DNA of 43,537 nucleotides from Lachnospiraceae bacterium (GTDB taxonomy: Bacteria > Bacillota > Clostridia > Lachnospirales > Lachnospiraceae), in NCBI GenBank assembly GCA_017434885.1, contig JAFSGE010000053.1, positions 1-43,537 on the forward strand, in the 5' to 3' direction. Positions 16,703 through 25,933 of this stretch are shown here, piece after piece (position 1 is the first letter of the stretch; each line of letters begins with the position of its first letter). The notes below the pieces were generated by a model, which ran no database searches, had not been told where the DNA came from, and saw only the letters and a program-made list of their open reading frames with translations. The position numbers and the translations under genes were made by a program.

Positions 16703-18247
16703 ATGTTTAATCGGATGGTTAATCGTATTGTTGCTGCAATAAGTCTTATGAGTGTTGTTTTAACAGGCTGTGGAGCCAGTGTGGATATGGCAACCGGACA
16801 ACAGGACGGCCAAGATGCACAGCAGGAATTTGAGCCGAAGGTTACGCTTGTTTATGAAGCTGAGGATGCGGTGCTGACAGGTAATGCACATCCTATGAGA
16901 CCGGAAGTGGAAGGATATTCTTCAAAAGGGTATGCGTCAGGATTCGAGGAAGATGGTGATGCCTGTACATTTATGGTTGAGATACCCGAGGAAGGCTTTT
17001 ATGATTTGAACTTTATCAGTGCCGGTTTGGGAGGCGAAAAACATAATTACGTTTTTGTCGACGGAGAATCGGTGGGAACTGTTTATGTTGATAAAGAAAC
17101 ATTTTCGGATTCGGTAACTGAGAGAGTATATCTTTCACAGGGGAATCATGAAATTACCTATAGTAAATACTGGGGATGGGTATTGCTTGACTGCCTTAAG
17201 ATAACCGATTCAAAACCGATTGATGCTTCTATATATAATGTGACGGTGCCTTTGAGCAATCCGGATGCATCAGATGAAGCGAAGAGATTGTACAGTTATT
17301 TGTGTGATATATACGGAAAGCAATTCTTGTCAGGACAGACCTGTGACGAAGGCCCGTACGGCAAGGAGATACAGGTGATTAGGAAAACTACCGGAAAGAT
17401 GCCTGCTATCGTTTCCATGGATTTTATCGATTATACCACTTCCAGAGCGGCAAACGGAACAGAAGGTCATACCACGGAATATGCCATTGCTGCATGGGAG
17501 AACGGACACATTGTTGCTTTTCACTGGCACTGGACTACGCCGGAAAAATATATAACCGGTGACTGGTTCAGCAGTTTTTATAAGGAACACACCAACATTG
17601 ATTTGGAAAAAATTATGAATGGTCAGGATGAGGAAGGCTATGAACTTCTGATGCAGGATATGGATGTAATTGCAAAGCAGCTTGCCGTTCTGAGAGATAA
17701 TAATGTTCCGGTTCTTTTCAGACCGCTCCATGAAGCAAGCGGCGGCTGGTTCTGGTGGGGAAATGCCGGAGCAGAGAGTTACAAGAAACTATATATAACC
17801 ATGTATGAAAAATTCACAAATGAGTATGGACTTGATAATCTGATATGGGTTTGGAACGGTCAGGATGCTGATTGGTATCCCGGTGATGAGTATGTAGACA
17901 TTATCGGAGAGGATATTTATCCTGGTGAGAGGGTATATACTTCTCAGATTTCCAAATATCTGAATGCGGCAACCAATTACAGCAGTGAACCGAAACTGGT
18001 ATACATGACAGAGAATGGTTGTATTTTCGACCCTGACCTGGCAATTCGTGACGGTGCCATGTGGGGAATGTGGAGTACCTGGCAGGGAGATTTCGTGGCA
18101 AAGAATACGGCTATTCATACGTTAAGTGAGACATATACGGAAGAGAGTATGCTGATAAAAGCATATGAGCACGAAGCAGTGGTAACACTGGACGAACTTC
18201 CTGATTTGACGACATATCCTATCAGGGAGGAATGGAACAATGGCTGA
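16703..18247 (+). CDS. GH26 beta-mannanase-like lipoprotein with N-terminal carbohydrate-binding module
   Basis: A 514-residue surface lipoprotein (lipobox LTGC). Residues about 48-170 form a CBM35/CBM6-like beta-sandwich that begins YEAEDAVLTG and ends LLDCLKIT. The rest is a GH26 catalytic domain, with acid/base Glu344 in RPLHEASGGWFWWG and nucleophile Glu437 in YMTENGC, plus FHWHW and IIGEDIYPG. GH26 enzymes are mostly endo-beta-1,4-mannanases, with a few acting on mixed-link beta-glucan or xylan, so mannan-type hemicellulose is the best guess. It leads the carbohydrate operon and overlaps the next gene by 8 bp. Confidence 0.93.
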   Translation: MFNRMVNRIVAAISLMSVVLTGCGASVDMATGQQDGQDAQQEFEPKVTLVYEAEDAVLTGNAHPMRPEVEGYSSKGYASGFEEDGDACTFMVEIPEEGFYDLNFISAGLGGEKHNYVFVDGESVGTVYVDKETFSDSVTERVYLSQGNHEITYSKYWGWVLLDCLKITDSKPIDASIYNVTVPLSNPDASDEAKRLYSYLCDIYGKQFLSGQTCDEGPYGKEIQVIRKTTGKMPAIVSMDFIDYTTSRAANGTEGHTTEYAIAAWENGHIVAFHWHWTTPEKYITGDWFSSFYKEHTNIDLEKIMNGQDEEGYELLMQDMDVIAKQLAVLRDNNVPVLFRPLHEASGGWFWWGNAGAESYKKLYITMYEKFTNEYGLDNLIWVWNGQDADWYPGDEYVDIIGEDIYPGERVYTSQISKYLNAATNYSSEPKLVYMTENGCIFDPDLAIRDGAMWGMWSTWQGDFVAKNTAIHTLSETYTEESMLIKAYEHEAVVTLDELPDLTTYPIREEWNNG

Positions 18248-18920
18248 CGAGAAGGAAGATTTATACAAACCCAAAGAGAGAGAAAAGCTCCTTAGCCCGG
18301 AAGGAAATGTGGTTTATTTTCTTACCAAGGTAGGGCAGATAGTGATTCTGAACATTGTATGGTTTGTAAGCTGTCTGCCGGTTGTGACAATCGGACCGGC
18401 AACCATATCACTATATTATGCAATGATGAAAAATATCCGCAGAAACAGAAGTTACCCGCTTACAGAGTATTGGGCGTCTTTTAAAAGAACCTTGGGACAA
18501 GGAAGTGTAGTGACAGTCGGATGCGGATTGTGGATAGCGTTACTTTGGTATTTGCGGACAGCGGCGCTTTCGTCAGGAGGCGGCAACGAAAATTTTGCAA
18601 GCTGTGTTTATCTTGTGCTAATGGCAATTACGGCGGCAGTGCTTATTTATTTGTTTCCGGTGATGTCGCGGTTTTCTTTGAATATAGTATCGCTGATAAA
18701 GCTGGCATTTGTGATGGCAGTCAGATATATCGGATATACAGTGGTATTGCTTTTGGGCACAGTGATTCTTATTTGGATTTGGTTTTATTTTTTACCCCTG
18801 CCCACCATATTTATATGGCCGGGCATTTGGTGCTGCTTAAGTACCTTTATGATAGAAAAAGCGCTTAGGAAATATATGCCAGCACCGAAGGATGATGAGG
18901 ATGCGTGGTATTACGAATAG
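18240..18920 (+). CDS. YesL-like membrane protein (DUF624), first copy
   Basis: A 226-residue integral membrane protein of the YesL/DUF624 family, which is commonly encoded beside carbohydrate ABC transporters and polysaccharide-degrading enzymes in Bacillota. Its function is not established. I see about five hydrophobic segments, the family-like region WFVSCLPVVTIGPATISLYYAM near residues 40-65, and a C-terminal acidic tail ending DAWYYE. ATG 18240 lies inside the end of the GH26 gene in the ATGGCTGA overlap, so translation is coupled. A second YesL-like gene at 33949 has the same overall plan. Confidence 0.85.
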   Translation: MADEKEDLYKPKEREKLLSPEGNVVYFLTKVGQIVILNIVWFVSCLPVVTIGPATISLYYAMMKNIRRNRSYPLTEYWASFKRTLGQGSVVTVGCGLWIALLWYLRTAALSSGGGNENFASCVYLVLMAITAAVLIYLFPVMSRFSLNIVSLIKLAFVMAVRYIGYTVVLLLGTVILIWIWFYFLPLPTIFIWPGIWCCLSTFMIEKALRKYMPAPKDDEDAWYYE

Positions 18921-18956
18921 AAGGCTTGAAATTTGGAAGAAAGGGATGGTAATAAC

Positions 18957-21900
18957 ATGAGATTGGGAAGAGCCGGTAAGAAGATGGTAGCATTATTCCT
19001 GGTAGCAGCTGAGGCGGCGAGCATCTTTGCTATGGGTGGCGTGAATGCTATGGCGGCAACAAGTACAATGACACAGGAGGAAGCAAAGGAAATTGTCAGT
19101 ACATATTCCGTACATGATGAGGTTCCCGGATATACGGAGTATCTGGCTGCGCATGCAGATGCAAAAAGTCCGGCGGTGACAGTGGAAATTAATGCTTCCG
19201 ATTATAAATCTTATATGGAAAATGACGTAGAGACAGAACCTGAGGTTTTCAGTGATTATGAAGGGGCTACGGGGGACAGTGTTCTGACTACGGAAATCGG
19301 ATATATTGAGTATGATGTAGAGGTTCCCGAAACAGGGCTTTATGAACTTCGGCTGCAGTATTTCCCGGTTGCGGGCAAAAACTCCGAAATTCAGAGAAGC
19401 TTTTTTGTGGATGGACAGCTACCTTACGGGGAATTGTCTTTGATTGAATTTTCCCGTGTGTGGTCTACGGATATTGCACAGCAGAGCTTTGACGGCGGTA
19501 TTTATGATATTGTCTGGAACAAGGATAATCAGGGGAATGACATGAAGCCTACTTCTGTGGAAATTCCCGAGTGGCTGACAGTTAATCTTTATGACAGCAA
19601 TGGCTACGTTACCACACCCTTAAAGCTTTACCTGACAGAAGGAAGTCATACCATTTCCATCAACTCACAGAGAGAGCCTATGCTTCTTCACAAGCTGATT
19701 CTGACAAACAGTGAGAAAGTAGAAAACTATGAAACAGTAAAAGCAAATTGGGATGCAGAAGGCGCAAAGGCAACCAGCGGTGTAAATATTGAAATTCAGG
19801 CGGAAAATGCAACCAAGACATCCTCACAGATGCTTTATCCCAAACAGGATCAGTCTTCGCCGGCAGTTTATCCGGTGAGTGCAAAGGAACTGCTCAACAA
19901 TTCTATCGGCGGAACCAGCTGGAGTGATGCGGGACAGTGGATTGAATGGGAATTTGAGGTGCCCGAGAGTGGTTATTACAATATTTCCATGTTTGCAAAA
20001 CAGAATTTTATGAGAGGTATTTATGTTTCCCGTAAGATTACCATTGACGGGGAAGTACCTTTTGAAGAGATGGAAGATTACGGATTTACTTATGAATCCA
20101 ACTGGAGAACAGATGTCCTTTCCGATGATGCGGGCAATGCTTATGATTTTTATCTGGAAGCAGGAAAGCATACACTTCGCATGGAAGTGGTACTGGGTGA
20201 TTTCTCGGAAGTAATTGCCAGTGTGCAGGACAGTGTATCCCAGTTAAATGCCATTTATCGTAAAATTATCCGTATTACCGGTGTAAGCCCGGATACATAT
20301 CGTGATTATCAGATAGCATCATCCCTGCCCGGCTTAAATGCAGAGATGACAGCGGTAAGAGATCAGTTGGATCAGGCGATTCTTGATTTGCGTGCGGCAT
20401 CCGGACAGACCTCCGATAAGGAAACTGTGCTGATTACCATGCGTGACCAGATGGATTATCTGATTGAAGACGAAGAAAGATTTGTAAAAGTAGTTGCTAC
20501 CTATAAGCAGAATGTCAGAGCCTGCGGTACATGGATTACTCAGGTAATTGACCAGCCTCTGCAGCTTGATCGAATTAATATTTATTCTGCAGATGAAGAA
20601 GTTAAGGTAGAACACAATTCCTTCTGGGATAAATTAATTTTTGAATTAAAGAGATTGTTCTATTCCTTTATTATTGATTACAACTCATTGGGTGCAGTAG
20701 AAGAAACAGCTGATACTACCACAATTACCCTTTGGGTAGGTACGGGACGTGATCAGGCAAATGTAATCAGGGCGCTGATTGATGAATCCTTTACAAGTAA
20801 TACAGGAATTAATGTAAATGTGCAGTTGGTAGATATGAATACGCTGCTTAGGGCAGAGCTTGCAGGCGAAGGGCCGGATGTGGCGATTCAGGTGGCAAAT
20901 ACCAACGGTATTGCCGGAGCGGTATTAAATACCGGTAACGATACACCTGTAAACTACGGTCTTCGTAACGCGGTGCTTGACCTGACACAGTTTGAAGATT
21001 TTGATGAAGTGACGGAAAGGTTTTATGACAGTGCACTGACGGCATTTTCCTTTGAAGGTTCCACTTATGCACTTCCGGAAACCCAGACTTTTCCGGTAAT
21101 GTTTTATCGTAAGGATATTTTGGCTGAACTTGGAATCGGCGTTCCCGAAACATGGGATGAGGTAAAAGTAACCATGTCCGTTCTTGCAAAGAACCAGATG
21201 GAATTCGGTATGTTGCCTACAGAGCAGATTTTTGCGATGCTTCTGTATCAGAATGGTGGTTCCTACTACAACGAAGGCGGTATTTCTTCTGCGCTTGATT
21301 CTGATATCGCAGTAAATACCTTTAAGGAGTACTGTGAGTATTACACGGACTACGGTCTTGATAAGGTGACCAGTGTGGAAGAACGTTTCCGTACCGGTGA
21401 ATGCCCGATTATTATTGCAGACTATACCGTGTTTAACAACTTGGAAGTTTCTGCACCGGATATTGCAGGTCTTTGGGACTTTACCATTGTTCCAGGAACT
21501 GTAAAGGAAGATGGAAGTGTTGACCATTCTGTAGGTTGTACGGGACTTGCAAGTATGATTATGGCAGATACGGATGAGCCTGACGCATGTTGGGAATTCC
21601 TCAAATGGTGGACATCCGCGGATGTACAGACTTTGTTTGACAGAGAAATGGAATCCCTGATGGGTTCTGCAGCCCGTGTGGCAACAGCAAACCAGGAAGC
21701 ATTTGATAACATTCCATGGTCAGTAGATACCTATAATGCTTTGGCAGAAGCCTTTACCTGGGTTGAGGGAATTCCTCAGGTGCCCGGCGGTTACTATTCC
21801 TGGCGTAACGTAAACAACGCATTCTATACGGTAACAACAGAGACAGACACCGCATCGCCCAGAGAAGAGCTGATGGATAAGGTTCTTTATATTAATGATG

Positions 21901-21968
21901 AAATTACTTATAAGCGAAAAGAATTCGGCTTAATTACAGAAGATGATTTAAAGAAGGAGGAGAAATAA
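18957..21968 (+). CDS. Chimeric extracellular protein: two CBM-like domains fused to an ABC sugar-binding protein
   Basis: The protein is 1,003 residues from ATG 18957 (RBS AAGGGATGG), over twice the size of a usual solute-binding protein. It has a classical signal peptide likely cut after NAMA, with no lipobox Cys. Residues about 60-250 and 280-430 look like beta-sandwich carbohydrate-binding modules (YIEYDVEVPETGLYELRLQY; WIEWEFEVPESGYYNISMF). A helical linker (about 450-560) includes a YSFIIDYNS segment. From about residue 588 a type 1 solute-binding fold follows: TITLWVGTGRDQ, EGPDVAIQVANT, YALPETQTFPVMFYRKD and a WEFLKWWTS region. Without a lipid anchor it must be held by other partners or its modules. 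It precedes a permease pair. Confidence 0.88.
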   Translation: MRLGRAGKKMVALFLVAAEAASIFAMGGVNAMAATSTMTQEEAKEIVSTYSVHDEVPGYTEYLAAHADAKSPAVTVEINASDYKSYMENDVETEPEVFSDYEGATGDSVLTTEIGYIEYDVEVPETGLYELRLQYFPVAGKNSEIQRSFFVDGQLPYGELSLIEFSRVWSTDIAQQSFDGGIYDIVWNKDNQGNDMKPTSVEIPEWLTVNLYDSNGYVTTPLKLYLTEGSHTISINSQREPMLLHKLILTNSEKVENYETVKANWDAEGAKATSGVNIEIQAENATKTSSQMLYPKQDQSSPAVYPVSAKELLNNSIGGTSWSDAGQWIEWEFEVPESGYYNISMFAKQNFMRGIYVSRKITIDGEVPFEEMEDYGFTYESNWRTDVLSDDAGNAYDFYLEAGKHTLRMEVVLGDFSEVIASVQDSVSQLNAIYRKIIRITGVSPDTYRDYQIASSLPGLNAEMTAVRDQLDQAILDLRAASGQTSDKETVLITMRDQMDYLIEDEERFVKVVATYKQNVRACGTWITQVIDQPLQLDRINIYSADEEVKVEHNSFWDKLIFELKRLFYSFIIDYNSLGAVEETADTTTITLWVGTGRDQANVIRALIDESFTSNTGINVNVQLVDMNTLLRAELAGEGPDVAIQVANTNGIAGAVLNTGNDTPVNYGLRNAVLDLTQFEDFDEVTERFYDSALTAFSFEGSTYALPETQTFPVMFYRKDILAELGIGVPETWDEVKVTMSVLAKNQMEFGMLPTEQIFAMLLYQNGGSYYNEGGISSALDSDIAVNTFKEYCEYYTDYGLDKVTSVEERFRTGECPIIIADYTVFNNLEVSAPDIAGLWDFTIVPGTVKEDGSVDHSVGCTGLASMIMADTDEPDACWEFLKWWTSADVQTLFDREMESLMGSAARVATANQEAFDNIPWSVDTYNALAEAFTWVEGIPQVPGGYYSWRNVNNAFYTVTTETDTASPREELMDKVLYINDEITYKRKEFGLITEDDLKKEEK

Positions 21969-21969
21969 G

Positions 21970-22899
21970 ATGGCATCAAATGAAGCTTTGGCAGTTGCCA
22001 AAAAACAAGGCACGCTTATGTACCAGATAAAAAGAAATAAAGCCTGCTATCTTATGCTGGCACCTTATTTTATCCTGTTCTTTTTATTCACGGTACTTCC
22101 GGTTTTGATGAGTATTGCGTTGAGTTTTACTTACTTTAACATGCTGGAATGGCCTACCTTTAACGGATGGAACAACTATATCAAGCTGTTTCTTGAAGAC
22201 GATATTTTCCTTGTGTCTCTCAAAAATACTTTAATTTTTGCGGTAGTAACGGGCCCTGTCAGCTATTTGCTCTGTTTGCTTTTTGCATGGATTATCAATG
22301 AATTTTCCAGCAAAATCAGAACAGTTCTTACCCTGATTTTCTATGCACCTTCCATTTGCGGTAATGCATATATGGTTTGGAGCTTGATTCTTTCCGGTGA
22401 CCGTTACGGATACTTGAACGGTATTTTATTAAAACTTGGTGTAATCAATGAGCAGAAGCTTTGGATGCAGGATGCGAAATATATTCTTCCCTGCCTGATT
22501 GTAGTTCAGCTTTGGTTATCATTAGGTACCGGTTTCCTTTCCTTTATTGCAGGTTTGCAGACAGTAGATAAGAGCTTGTACGAGGCGGCGGCACTTGATG
22601 GTGTCAAAAACCGTTGGCAGGAACTTTGGCATGTAACACTTCCTGCAATGAAACCGCAGCTGATGTTCGGTGCGGTTATGCAGATTACACAGTCCTTTGC
22701 GGTAGCTGATATTTCCATTCAGCTTGCAGGTAACCCGTCAGTAAACTACGCAGGTGCGACGGTGGTAACGCACCTTCTTGACTACGGTTCCACCAGATTT
22801 GATATGGGTTATGCATCCGCAATTGCGACCGTATTGTTCTTGCTTATGGTCGGTACCAATAAACTGGTTCAGAAATTATTAGGAAGGGTGGGAGAATAA
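21970..22899 (+). CDS. Carbohydrate ABC transporter permease, MalF-like, pair 1
   Basis: A 309-residue inner membrane permease of the binding-protein-dependent sugar importers (CUT1). It shows six hydrophobic segments, an N-terminal LMLAPYFILFFLFTVLPVL region and the EAA coupling loop YEAAALDGVKNRWQELWHVT that docks on the ATPase. The start ATG 21970 has an AAGGAGGAG RBS, overlapping the end of the previous gene's region, and its stop abuts the next start. It is expected to pair with the product of 22900-23793 and to accept substrate from the chimeric binding protein. No ATPase gene is present in the window. Confidence 0.93.
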   Translation: MASNEALAVAKKQGTLMYQIKRNKACYLMLAPYFILFFLFTVLPVLMSIALSFTYFNMLEWPTFNGWNNYIKLFLEDDIFLVSLKNTLIFAVVTGPVSYLLCLLFAWIINEFSSKIRTVLTLIFYAPSICGNAYMVWSLILSGDRYGYLNGILLKLGVINEQKLWMQDAKYILPCLIVVQLWLSLGTGFLSFIAGLQTVDKSLYEAAALDGVKNRWQELWHVTLPAMKPQLMFGAVMQITQSFAVADISIQLAGNPSVNYAGATVVTHLLDYGSTRFDMGYASAIATVLFLLMVGTNKLVQKLLGRVGE

Positions 22900-23793
22900 G
22901 TGGCAAAAACAGCATCATACAAAAAGAAACACAGGTTCTTTAAGCCCAGGGAAAAAAAGCTGAATCGTTCTATGGCAGGAAATACCCTGTTGTTTGTCAT
23001 CATGGCAATTTGCGGATTCTTTATGGCGCTTCCGCTTGTTATGATTGTGAACAACTGTTTAAAGCCTTTGGATGAATTATATCAGTTCCCGCCTAAAATT
23101 TTGGTTAGAAACCCTACCCTTGAAAACTTTACGGATTTGTTCACGATTATGAACGATTCATGGGTACCGTTTTCCAGATATATTTTGAATACGATTATTA
23201 TTACCGGATTCGGAACCGTGGGCCATGTTATTTTGGCATCACTTGCAGCATATCCGCTTGCAAAGCATGAATTTCCGGGAAAGAAGCTTTTGTTCAACAT
23301 GGTAGTACTTTCCATGATGTTCTCATGGACGGTAACTCAGATTCCAAACTATATGATTATCAGTTGGCTGGGAATTAACAATACATATCTGGCACTGATT
23401 CTTCCGGCTTGTTCCTATGGTATGGGTCTTTACCTGATGAAGCAGTTTATGGAACAGCTTCCGACTTCCCTTATGGAATCGGCAAGATTGGACGGAGCAA
23501 CGGAATTTCAGGTTTTCTGGAAGATTGTAATGCCCAACGTAAAACCGGCATGGCTGACACTGGCAATTTTCCAGTTCCAGCAAATGTGGGGAAACACGGG
23601 AAGTATGTTCCTTCGTGACGAGCAGCTCAAACCCATGCAGTTTGCGCTTCAGCAGATTTCTGCAGGCGGTACGGCGAGAGCAGGTGCGGCAGCGGCAGTT
23701 ACCTTTGTCATTGCGGCAGTACCCATTGTCTTCTTCCTGCTTTGCCAGAGCAATGTCCTTGAAACCATGACAACTTCCGGTATGAAGGATTAA
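22900..23793 (+). CDS. Carbohydrate ABC transporter permease, MalG-like, pair 1
   Basis: A 297-residue CUT1 permease. Start GTG 22900 immediately follows the TAA of the partner permease (RBS AGGAAGGGTGGGAG). The protein has a basic N-terminus, six hydrophobic segments and the coupling loop MESARLDGATEFQVFWKIV. MalG-type features include TLENFTDLF before the second segment and the QQMWGNTGSMFL region. The C-terminus VLETMTTSGMKD matches the short cytoplasmic tail of the family. Function follows from the pair: import of an oligosaccharide probably released by the GH26 enzyme. Confidence 0.93.
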   Translation: MAKTASYKKKHRFFKPREKKLNRSMAGNTLLFVIMAICGFFMALPLVMIVNNCLKPLDELYQFPPKILVRNPTLENFTDLFTIMNDSWVPFSRYILNTIIITGFGTVGHVILASLAAYPLAKHEFPGKKLLFNMVVLSMMFSWTVTQIPNYMIISWLGINNTYLALILPACSYGMGLYLMKQFMEQLPTSLMESARLDGATEFQVFWKIVMPNVKPAWLTLAIFQFQQMWGNTGSMFLRDEQLKPMQFALQQISAGGTARAGAAAAVTFVIAAVPIVFFLLCQSNVLETMTTSGMKD

Positions 23794-23807
23794 TAAGGAG
23801 GGGCGAG

Positions 23808-25286
23808 ATGAAAAAACATACATTGTTAACAAAATTAGCTGCCTCCGTATTAGCGGCAGCAGTGCTGACATTATCTTTTGCAGGAACAGCACATGCGGAA
23901 GAGCTTCCGTATGATACATATAATTATGACTACCGTGAAAACTTTGTTCTGACACCTGCGGCTTACGTGCCCAATGGTTCTGTTACTGGGCAGTCTGTAG
24001 GAACCACCGATTTTACGGAGCCTCAGGATTTGTGTGTAGCAGATGACGGTCTTATCTATGTGGCAGATACCAAGAACAACCGTATTGTGGTACTGAATGA
24101 TGCGATGACAGAAACAGTACGCGTAATTGACGGATTTGACAATAACGGTCAGGCAGATACCTTTAATCAGCCTTATGGTGTCTGTGTATCCGAAAGCGGA
24201 TATCTGTATGTAGCGGATTCCATGAATAAGCGAATTGTTATGCTGACGCCGGAAGGGGAATTTGTGAAAATTATTGACAATCCCCAGTCGGAAATTTTGG
24301 AAGAGGGATTTGACTTTATTCCGATTAAAGTAACCGTTGACTACGCAGACCGTGTATATGTTATTTCAAGAAATGCCTTTGAAGGTATTTTGGTATTTGA
24401 AAGTGACGGCAGCTTTACCGGATATTTCGGTACCATTGAGGTTAAGATTACCCTTTGGGAAAAATTCTGGAGAAGAATTGCAACCAAGGAAGAACGTTCC
24501 AAACAGCAGTTGTATATTCCCACCGAGTTTACCGGTATGGACGTGGATGCAGACGGATTTATTTATGCAACCAATATCGACTCTGACGGTGTGCAGGCGG
24601 TAAGACGTTTGAATCCCCAAGGTAAAGACGTTATTCAGAAGGGTGAAAACGAAAACGTAGGCGGCGATATCAGAATCGGAACTTACGGTGATTACAGCGG
24701 TCCCAGCGAAATTACAGACGTTGTCTACCGTGATAAAGGTATTTACTCTATGCTTGACCGTAAGCGCGGACGAATTTTCACCTATGATAAAGAAGGAAAC
24801 CTGCTTTATATCTTTGGTGGTATCGGAAGTCAGGAAGGTACCTTTACCACACCTGTTGCCATTGAAATTATCGGTGACCAGATTATCGTATTGGATGCTT
24901 ATTACGGAACCATTATGAAGTTTGCGGCAACCGAGTACGGAAGCCTGATTAATACGGCAGTAGGTCTTCGTTATGATGGTGATGAAAAGGAAGCAATTGA
25001 TATCTGGAAGCAGGTACTTAAAATTGATGAAAATAACGAGCTTGCAAACAACGGTATCGGAAAGGCATACCTTACTGCAGGTGAAAACAAGACAGCCATG
25101 AAATACTTGGAGCTCGGTATGAACAGAAAGTATTATTCTGTGGCATGGAAGCGTTATCGTAACGAAATCCTGACAGAGAATATGAACTTTATTCTGACAG
25201 CTGTACTGGTACTTATCGGAATTAACTTTGTTTATAAAAGATTTATTAAGAAGAAAAAATCATCAGAGGAAGGAGGGCTTCTTTAA
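23808..25286 (+). CDS. Secreted NHL-repeat beta-propeller protein with C-terminal membrane anchor
   Basis: A 492-residue protein with a signal peptide (cut near AHA-EE). Its NHL/gluconolactonase-like propeller repeats include PQDLCVADDGLIYVADTKNNRIV, QPYGVCVSESGYLYVADSMNKRI, and a third region from TGMDVDADGFIYATN. A short TPR-like helical part (about 395-445, EAIDIWKQVLKIDENNELANN) follows, then a membrane segment (NFILTAVLVLIGINFVY) with a Lys-rich tail. So the propeller faces outside. It has no known enzymatic residues, so it may scaffold or bind glycans. It sits between a permease pair and the YIP1 gene, which it touches with no gap. Confidence 0.82.
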   Translation: MKKHTLLTKLAASVLAAAVLTLSFAGTAHAEELPYDTYNYDYRENFVLTPAAYVPNGSVTGQSVGTTDFTEPQDLCVADDGLIYVADTKNNRIVVLNDAMTETVRVIDGFDNNGQADTFNQPYGVCVSESGYLYVADSMNKRIVMLTPEGEFVKIIDNPQSEILEEGFDFIPIKVTVDYADRVYVISRNAFEGILVFESDGSFTGYFGTIEVKITLWEKFWRRIATKEERSKQQLYIPTEFTGMDVDADGFIYATNIDSDGVQAVRRLNPQGKDVIQKGENENVGGDIRIGTYGDYSGPSEITDVVYRDKGIYSMLDRKRGRIFTYDKEGNLLYIFGGIGSQEGTFTTPVAIEIIGDQIIVLDAYYGTIMKFAATEYGSLINTAVGLRYDGDEKEAIDIWKQVLKIDENNELANNGIGKAYLTAGENKTAMKYLELGMNRKYYSVAWKRYRNEILTENMNFILTAVLVLIGINFVYKRFIKKKKSSEEGGLL

Positions 25287-25919
25287 ATGAAAGAATTATT
25301 TTCCAAAGAAAAATGGAAATATGCATTTTATACAGTAAGCCATCCGTCTGACGGTTATTATGAAATCAGGCACAGAGAGCGCGGAAGCGTTGCGGTGGCG
25401 ATTGTACTTGTGATTCTGTTTTCCTTAAGTTTTTCCATTAACAGAATCAGTGCAAGCTTTATTGTAAATGACGTAGACCCTCTTGATGTGGATGCACTTA
25501 CGGAACTTGTGGCAGTACTTCTTCTGTTTGCACTGTTTTGTGTGGGTAACTGGTCCATCACCTGTTTGATGGAAGGAGAAGGAAGACTGAAGGACATTGC
25601 CATAGCATTTGGTTACGGCATGATTCCCATGATTGTGTGCTTTAATCTGGGAACTGTTGTGAGCCAGTTTGTGGCACAGAACGAAGAGGCGTTCTATTAC
25701 ATGATTATCGGTGTGGGAATTGCTTACGGGCTTTTCATGATACTGATAGGAATTATGCAGGTACACAATTATACATTAGGCAAAACCCTAATTACGATTT
25801 TCCTGACATTTATTGCCATGTTTATCATTATCTTTATTGTTTTGCTGTTTGTAGATTTAATTAATCAGGTATATGGCTTTTTCTTCAGCATATATCAGGA
25901 ATTAATATTCAGAATGTAG
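25287..25919 (+). CDS. YIP1-family integral membrane protein
   Basis: A 210-residue membrane protein with about five hydrophobic segments, matching the bacterial YIP1 (PF04893-type) family. A cytoplasmic N-terminus HPSDGYYEIRHRERGS is followed by segments around VAIVLVILFSLSF, VAVLLLFALFCVGNW, AFGYGMIPMIVCF, a region near YMIIGVGIAYGLFMILIG and IFLTFIAMFIIIFIVLLF. Bacterial members have no known biochemical function. ATG 25287 follows the previous stop with zero gap, so it is tightly co-translated with the NHL protein and, 14 bp on, with the DUF5696-like protein. I infer that the three form one membrane complex. Confidence 0.85.
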   Translation: MKELFSKEKWKYAFYTVSHPSDGYYEIRHRERGSVAVAIVLVILFSLSFSINRISASFIVNDVDPLDVDALTELVAVLLLFALFCVGNWSITCLMEGEGRLKDIAIAFGYGMIPMIVCFNLGTVVSQFVAQNEEAFYYMIIGVGIAYGLFMILIGIMQVHNYTLGKTLITIFLTFIAMFIIIFIVLLFVDLINQVYGFFFSIYQELIFRM

Positions 25920-25933
25920 GAGGAGGACGATTC

